A DNA stretch of 64,000 nucleotides from Membranipora membranacea (taxonomy: Eukaryota; Bryozoa; Gymnolaemata; Cheilostomatida; Membraniporidae): the NCBI GenBank assembly GCA_914767715.1, contig OU612072.1, positions 27,094,001-27,158,000 on the forward strand, read 5' to 3'. This document shows, in pieces, positions 58,137 through 64,000 of this stretch (position 1 is its first letter; every line of letters begins with the position of its first letter). A program made the position numbers and the translations under genes. Below the pieces are notes generated by a model. That model saw only the letters and a program-made list of their open reading frames with translations, was not told the DNA's origin and searched no databases.

Positions 58137-58182
58137 GTTTGATCAAGAAGTAACAGGGGAAGCTGTTACTCCTTGGTTTGAT
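58137..58182. mobile_element. micro-palindrome insertion with exact 7-bp repeat (site E)
   Basis: GTTTGAT (58137-58143), hairpin with 13-bp arms CAAGAAGTAACAG / CTGTTACTCCTTG (one mismatch) and loop GGGAAG (58144-58175), then GTTTGAT (58176-58182). It adjoins the right copy of the 56.2/58.3 kb inverted repeat. Confidence 0.85.
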
Positions 58183-58319
58183 TTACCCTTGCTTCTCTCT
58201 ACCCACATTCCATAAAATTCAGAGCTTGCGCTCCATGCCCAGAACATCTTCAGCCAACAAACAGCTAATGAAAGCCATCCACGCCAAAAAATCCCAAGGA
58301 GCGTAGATTAACCCTTAGT

Positions 58320-59572
58320 GTGTCATCTACATAATCCCTCTGGTTAGCTATTCTTGTTGAAATTCCTAAAAATGATAAGGGGTTGTAAAAATTGATATAT
58401 CTTAAAATCTAGAGGGTGTAGAAGGAAAGTTTATATAAACTTCTTCTAAACAAGATTTCTGATCTATCTATATAACTTTTAACCACCCAGCAATAACAGA
58501 AATGATTGATGAGGTATTGAAACACACAAAAAAGTGTACAACTAGACTTAATTTGTATAATATATCTGAACCACTGAACTCAATCCTGGAACAGCAGCTC
58601 ACTCATAGCCTTATAAACAGTAAACACTCAATTTAGGAATACTTACTTGATTTTATGAACTCCTCAATCCTCTAATAATTTAAGTTTATAGATGTCTATG
58701 TGATTTGCTATGTGAAATGCTATGTGATTGGCTGTCCCTAGTAGAGGGTGCCATCTTTACTGTATGACCACGTGACAGTCACCTGACTAAAACCATTACA
58801 ACAAGATGCATTCTTCCGGATATAATGCAGTCTCTAATAAAATATTCATTGATTTATGGATTTGTTTCATAGTGTTTTATTGTTTTATATTATCAAGACC
58901 GGCATAAATAAAAGTTGTTATGTTCGAAATAACAACCAAATAAAAGAAAAAGACACTAGTTTATACAAATTGCTGCTCACAGAAAATTGATTTTTTTAAT
59001 AATCAAACATTGCGCAAACTCCAAAAAGCTACTAGGGACTGAGCTCGATGTCAAATGAAAATTGTGAGAATGTCTATTGGAAAATACAGCTCCCTGATTG
59101 GAGAATGGTGAGTTGAAAATGCTATTCTAAGAATAGTACAATTCAATGATCTGAACACAAATACTCTCACACCGGTCTTACAGAGTCATAATTTGTACCA
59201 CTGGACAGGGAATTTTGTTTAGATGAGAAATAAAAAAATAACTAACTCTTTACGAGCAATGATACTACCATGGTGATGTTTATAGCAAGGAGGGTTCAAT
59301 GTTAGCAAAGTTTATGCAGGCAGTGCCATCGTACTATAATCCTCTATCAATTGGTAATCTGCTTTGTACTAATTTCTAAAAATTATTAAACTGCCTTGTA
59401 CTAACTACTAACCCTAAAGTAGTCTTGGACCTCACTAACCAAAAAATGTGTACTAGCAGCACCGATTCCCACCTAACTGCAACCCTCTATGAGCCATAAG
59501 AAGCTTAACACAGGGATAAACCGACTTGTAAATTTGCCTGCCATTGCTAAACACAATGCCTGAGAAACCATT
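58320..59572. other. intergenic, nothing recognised
   Basis: No exon or RNA gene is supported. AT-rich sequence without recognised repeats. Confidence 0.4.
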
Positions 59573-59607
59573 CTGTGATCAATGAAGAAGGAGTTCATTG
59601 CTGTGAT
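59573..59607. mobile_element. micro-palindrome insertion with exact 7-bp repeat (site F)
   Basis: CTGTGAT (59573-59579), a 21-nt imperfect palindrome with arms CAATGAA / TTCATTG around GAAGGAG (59580-59600), then CTGTGAT (59601-59607). Its ends match the CAATGAA...TTCATTG ends of site B. Confidence 0.8.
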
Positions 59608-60282
59608 CAAACCTCAATATGTATGGGTGCGCTATACAAATGACACTTCTTGTTTCGGACATACAAAGGTAGACCGACCCTCTCACCAACCTCAACCGGA
59701 CTCACCCACACAGTTCAGTGACAACCGACAACCAAATGTATCATCTAATGATATATGACAAGATGTAAGATCAGTGCATCAACATGAACCTAGTGCTCAG
59801 CCTATTTGTCGAGTGATGAACCTTTTGATCATGTTTTGGAAATGAATTGAAAGCTGTTTATTTTAAAAAACAAGTCGTACTCATTGTACTCTTAAATATA
59901 ACTGATATACATGTTAATCCACAGTAGGAATACCTGCATTGAACTAAAGTTCACTGATGCCTGAATAGGATGCAAAGCATTGGAATGAAAAATTATGAAT
60001 AATCGACGAGGTGAGAACAATAAACTGTCAAAAAAAAAAATTGAATCAGTAGAAAATACTAAAAAGTTTAGATGTTATTCACAATCAACAACCCTAGAAG
60101 GCCTCCTGCGATTGTCAACAGGATAATAAAATACCAGTAGGCGCAAGAAATGCCCTAAAGTCAATTGATATATCAATACAAATGTGAACACTGAACAGCT
60201 TGAAACTTTGATAAAATGAGAGCATGTGCCCATCCCTATCAATTACCATATGGGGAAAGTTTATGTGGCACTACTTTTTGAT

Positions 60283-60895
60283 CTATCGATTCAACAGTGT
60301 GCAGTGACAACATAGTGCTGCGCAGATATAAGAGTGTGACTTTTGTGACAGTTCACTATCGGAGGAGGTGCTTATGGTGCATATTTGATGTGTCATGGCT
60401 GGTGTCCACTCTATACCACCATGAGTCTCAATTATAGTCTGAAAAGAAGAAAAATGTATATCAATCACTGTGTCATACTTTCAGAGCGATTGTGGCTAAA
60501 TTAGGGGGAGGGTGTCAACGTGTCGCTGGCTAAAGTATCCTCAATTTGATATATTTGGTATATTCGATATTTACCGCAACCCATCACAAAAAAAAACTAT
60601 ATATAATACGCGTCTAAGTGATGTAGCAACAATCATGAATCAGAGGATTACATTGTTTGACATAATAATTTTGTTGGTGACTCCCAAAATATTGATAGAT
60701 AAGCATTGGTGATCATTCAAGCCCATACATACCTTGGTTGGGGGGGGGGTATTTGTCCCTGGTGTCTTCACAACTTCAGTTCCAAGTGTAACAAAGAGAG
60801 CATCAGCAGAGTGTGCTTCTTTAAAGCTGGAGTTATTGGTTGTGGGTGACAAGGTGTGAGAAATCTGCTGAGTATGATGCTCTGTCGTATATCTT
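60283..60895 (-). CDS. weak two-exon candidate, C-terminal part of an unknown gene
   Basis: On the minus strand an open block 60895-60733 (RYTTEHHTQQISHTLSPTTN, then SSFKEAHSADALFVTLGTEV) ends at a donor AAG|GTATGT in phase 0. Acceptor TTTTCAG at 60439 opens 60438-60283 in phase 0 (TIIETHGGIEWTPAMTHQIC ...) to a TAG stop. The peptide composition is plausible and the junction keeps frame across a C-run (a 10-base C tract, so indel-prone). The upstream acceptor is weak and no further exons were connected. Family not recognised. Confidence 0.35.
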
Positions 60896-60999
60896 CTGAG
60901 TCACTGTCCCCATTCTACGTTCACTCCTCCAAATAGTAAAACTGTAAAAAATAATCTTGTATGTAGAAATTTCATGATGTGAAGTCAAAACAACGGTAA

Positions 61000-63268
61000 G
61001 AATGTTGTAGAAAAAAATTATGTGCGGAGTTTGGGACACCATATATGAGTATATCTGTGAGAAATGACCTCCTGACAGCTATCTATTGTATGCCGTCTAT
61101 AGAATATGATGAAGCTATGACTGTCCATTAATCTCCGAATTGAGATGTATGTAGGCCCACGCGGCCACATCAAAACAGCACTTTTTGAAGTACCATACTA
61201 TCACAAAAGACAAAAGTATGCAAAGCGAAAGCAGATATAATATATATAAGCTCAGTGTCAGGCCCAAGGGGAAACAACATTACCAAATGCTCACTCCGAT
61301 GGTTTGTTCAAAAGCTTCAGGTGTCATACAATAACCCCCCCCCCCCCCCCACTAATTCCCTTCTAACAGAGGCACTGTTGAAGTTTAGATCAGAGTACAC
61401 AATATGACGCAAAAATCATGGCTCAGAATAATTCATTTTAGCAATCAGGAGTGGGGAAACTTTTCAATATGGAGTAGCGTTGGTTGGGTGGTTGGCCATC
61501 AATAATGTTAAGTTGGTTGGATGAAGACATATTTCTTCTTTCTTTGATCCAGAACCATTACAAGTTCTGTGATAAATGCCTACATTTCAAGTTCCTCCCA
61601 TTTTACTGGTGACACCAGAAGCGAATCCAAATGCAGAAAAATTCGATAATACGATAGGGATAATGACATAACATACACTGTGACATTGCATTGACTAGAT
61701 TGGAAAGCAAGCACTATGTGCTCGACATCTACTTGACTCTTTGTTAGGTTATTTACTGAGCATGGTGACAAAAAGTAAAACATTCTCTACCTCAAGAAAA
61801 ATTTTAATCTAATTTGCATATATTTGGAGCTGCTCCCCCTCCAGCCATCAACACAAGACAACATCGTTTTACTTGGATTTTACTAGGATTGGAGCAACCG
61901 GAAATGCAGGGTGAAAATATTTTAATTGACATACAACTTATATTATAATCATGTGGGAATTTGCCAACAGCATTTACAGCCATGCTTTTTTTATTGTTAT
62001 TCAGCAGACTGTTAGTACTGCAATGGTTGTCGGCACTTAGTTTTTGTAATAGAGGAGAACTCCGAAGGCACTTGGGTGCCTTTCTCAAGAATTGGATGTG
62101 ACAACCCTGTCACAACCATCCAATGAGCTCATTAAAACCCAAGTATCTTAAAACTTTGAACGTGAGGTCACCCACTGGAAGTTAGTGACGGAGTTGAGAA
62201 AATGTTGGCTAGCCATAATTTTATTACTTCAAGCCATCTTCTCGAAATGCAAACTTTTCCTATTAAACTAACATTACTCCACTAGAGTAATCCCATCATT
62301 GAAAGTGGGGTCCAATGGTATTGAAGTAACTCACGGTTTAATCTTCTGGCAATTTCTGGCGGGAAGCCATGGTTTATTAGCTACTGAATACCATCAAATC
62401 ATCTTCTGATCTAAAACCACATATTATATATATATACGGGACGTGTGAATATTGAGTTTTTTGAGATATTCATATATCACTCTAAATACAATAGGACGAT
62501 AAACTTGATATTACATAATATTCAGGATAGTTGTCTAAAGATGATTTGCAGTAAATTACTCCTCTAGCGGAGGTGGGAGTCTATATGAAGAAATGAGAGC
62601 AAATGTTAGCTTGCTTAAAATGCAGCTATTTGTGAATTTTCCCTGCTGCAAATACTTAACTCTCTTAGGGTATACACAATGTTACATTGACTGCCAGCAA
62701 CTCACAATTCGGCACATATTATATAATATATTGACTATGGACCAAATTTGTTTCCCCGGTTCGGCTCAACAAATAGGAATGGTTGAGGATGAATTTTTTT
62801 CGCAATTCTTAGTTTTGGATTTTTTTACCAGATGTATTATTACTGATGAAAACCGTGTAAGCCCTCTTTCTTTCACCCTATCTAGATATGAAGTTAGGGC
62901 ACTGAGATTATTGCATTTGGAGCCGGATTCTAACATTTTAACAAATTACAAATAACACAACACTTAAAAACCAAAATCACAATCTGATCGCTCACCAGCT
63001 GAGTGAGCAATACCTGCTAGGGGTCTCACTTTCAAATCGTTCAGTCAATGATTGAACTATATACATTCTGAGCGAGCGATTTGGGAGTGATGTTGTCTAA
63101 TTGAAAGACCAAGTGGGCAATAATTTCGAGTGATGCGATAGTGATAATTTGCTTTAGTAAAGTATCGCTCTTTCTAATTGAAAGACACCCCTGATTGGCA
63201 AACTACAGAAGGCTACTAGTAGTGATAATAACTAACAGTTACTAGCTAGACTTCTTAGTTAGTCTACT
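61000..63268. other. gene-poor, some open frames without support
   Basis: Contains a 16-base C run (61335-61350) and a hairpin around 62090-62130 (TTGGATG ... CATCCAA, with TGACA/TGTCA). Frames at 61580-61783 and 61804-62088 (minus) and 62593-62955 (plus, 120 codons) lack splice signals or motifs and are not called as genes. Confidence 0.4.
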
Positions 63269-63323
63269 CATTCTTCACGACTGAGTAGTAGAGTACTACT
63301 CTACTACTCAGTCGTGAAGAATG
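63269..63323. repeat. perfect 55-nt palindrome (27-bp arms, 1-nt loop)
   Basis: The left arm 63269-63295 (CATTCTTCACGACTGAGTAG...) is the exact reverse complement of 63297-63323, with a single C between. Ends are CA...TG like the micro-palindromes, but the flanking 7-mers (GTCTACT, TAAAGAA) differ. It should extrude as a cruciform. 63324-64000 holds nothing recognised. Confidence 0.95.
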
Positions 63324-64000
63324 TAAAGAAATTACTGCATCAAGAGATAGAAGACCTCCCTCTCTGCCTCAAAGTTATTGTGGGATGGTTGGGGATATGA
63401 AAAGCATTTTTTACAAATCGCCTTGAAAACTTATTTGGGCTTCATAGACAGATTCTGAGCAGTTTGAAGCACATTTATCTTCAGGCAACAATCAGCAATA
63501 TGCTAACTTTAAGCGGGAAAACTTAGATTTTTTGAGGATGATACTTTTCTCGGACATATGCTATAGAAAATTTCTGGGCTGGCCTGACTGATGAATTCAA
63601 TTCAGTCACCAGAACTGGAGAATATATCATCAGTGCTTGTTCACATTTAACTATTTTCACATTGAATATTCCATTGTCTTTATATATGGGTGGGGGGCTA
63701 CATAACCAAAAGGTTTTATCATTCACCAAGTATTTTAATTCTTTGATTCCTATATTTTATATAAAGGTCACCTCTTAGATTTCATTTGTCCCAGTTGATA
63801 TTATTGAAAGTTTTGTGGGAATGTACTTATAAAATAAACAACTAAAGCATTCACCTTGTCAATTTTTGATGGTAAATTCATAGCACTGGGTACGCTTACC
63901 TCCAAGCGATTACCACCAGAAAAGGAGCCTAATTTTCAATGTGTTTGCATCGTTTATATACGTTATCATGGCAAGTGGAAGGTCTCATTATCTATAGTCT

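Larger units (their letters stand above)
56247..58311. repeat. inverted repeat pair ~2 kb apart
   Basis: 56247-56271 (TTAATCTACGCTCCTTGGGA...) is identical over 25 bases to the reverse complement of 58287-58311. Similarity continues inward through GCTCTGAAT, ATGTGGGTAGAGAGA and GGTAAATC to about 56345 and 58183. Either two inverted copies of a dispersed repeat or the long terminal repeats of a 2.06-kb non-autonomous element. No coding is recognised between them. Confidence 0.7.

Noticed and set aside
61335-61350. 16-base C run (and G-rich tract 45651-45670)
   Set aside because: Simple homopolymers; i-motif or quadruplex formation is possible, but nothing around them points to a function.
62593-62955. 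120-codon plus-strand ORF
   Set aside because: No recognisable domain or splice context; could be chance in AT-rich DNA.

Overview
The window is animal (metazoan) nuclear DNA. It has small GT-AG introns, AATAAA poly(A) signals, non-LTR retrotransposons, tRNA-derived SINEs and many cut-and-paste transposon relics. A 3-kb nucleotidyltransferase-TPR gene, an intron-rich KDZ-type gene, a CWF19L1 homologue and AT-rich repeat-laden intergenic DNA suggest an early-branching invertebrate such as a sponge. The phylum is an inference. No bacterial operons, CRISPR arrays or rRNA genes were seen.

Layout. 0-20 kb is mostly repeats: a TA-flanked MITE (2.1 kb), a spliced hAT transposase relic (4.4-5.5 kb), LINE debris (3.8 and 6.9-7.9 kb), a foldback element and a head-to-head SINE pair (14.2-15.4 kb), a 13-bp minisatellite (15.6 kb), and a minus-strand LINE (16.3-19.85 kb) broken by two inverted copies of one 377-bp TTAA-flanked MITE. 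At 20.2-23.3 kb lies an uninterrupted 1,014-codon gene, NTase plus near-identical TPRs. At 24.9-26.8 kb are four C-terminal exons of a CWF19L1 homologue with frame-breaking lesions. At 31.9-34.6 kb I reconstruct a seven-exon gene for a 282-residue Ala/Pro-rich protein of unknown function. 35.7-39.0 kb holds LINE reverse transcriptase and RNase H fragments. 41.4-42.3 kb holds a Ty3/gypsy 3' end. At 42.4-49.4 kb I reconstruct a 15-exon minus-strand gene (580 residues) that looks like a KDZ transposase whose catalytic core is missing. 50.2-54.05 kb is a plus-strand LINE. 54-64 kb is mainly gene-poor repeat DNA with one weak two-exon candidate at 60.3-60.9 kb.

Most unusual observation. Six tiny palindromes (19-32 bp, ends CA...TG, often CAAGGAGT...ACTCCTTG) are each flanked by a 7-bp direct repeat, exact at five sites and 6/7 at one. 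They lie at 14.4, 25.0, 28.7, 57.8, 58.1 and 59.6 kb. One sits inside a CWF19L1 coding exon, where its 26 bp shift the frame and replace the C-terminus. They look like a family of micro-insertions, either ultra-short terminal-repeat-only transposons or stereotyped excision remnants, with a 7-bp target duplication.
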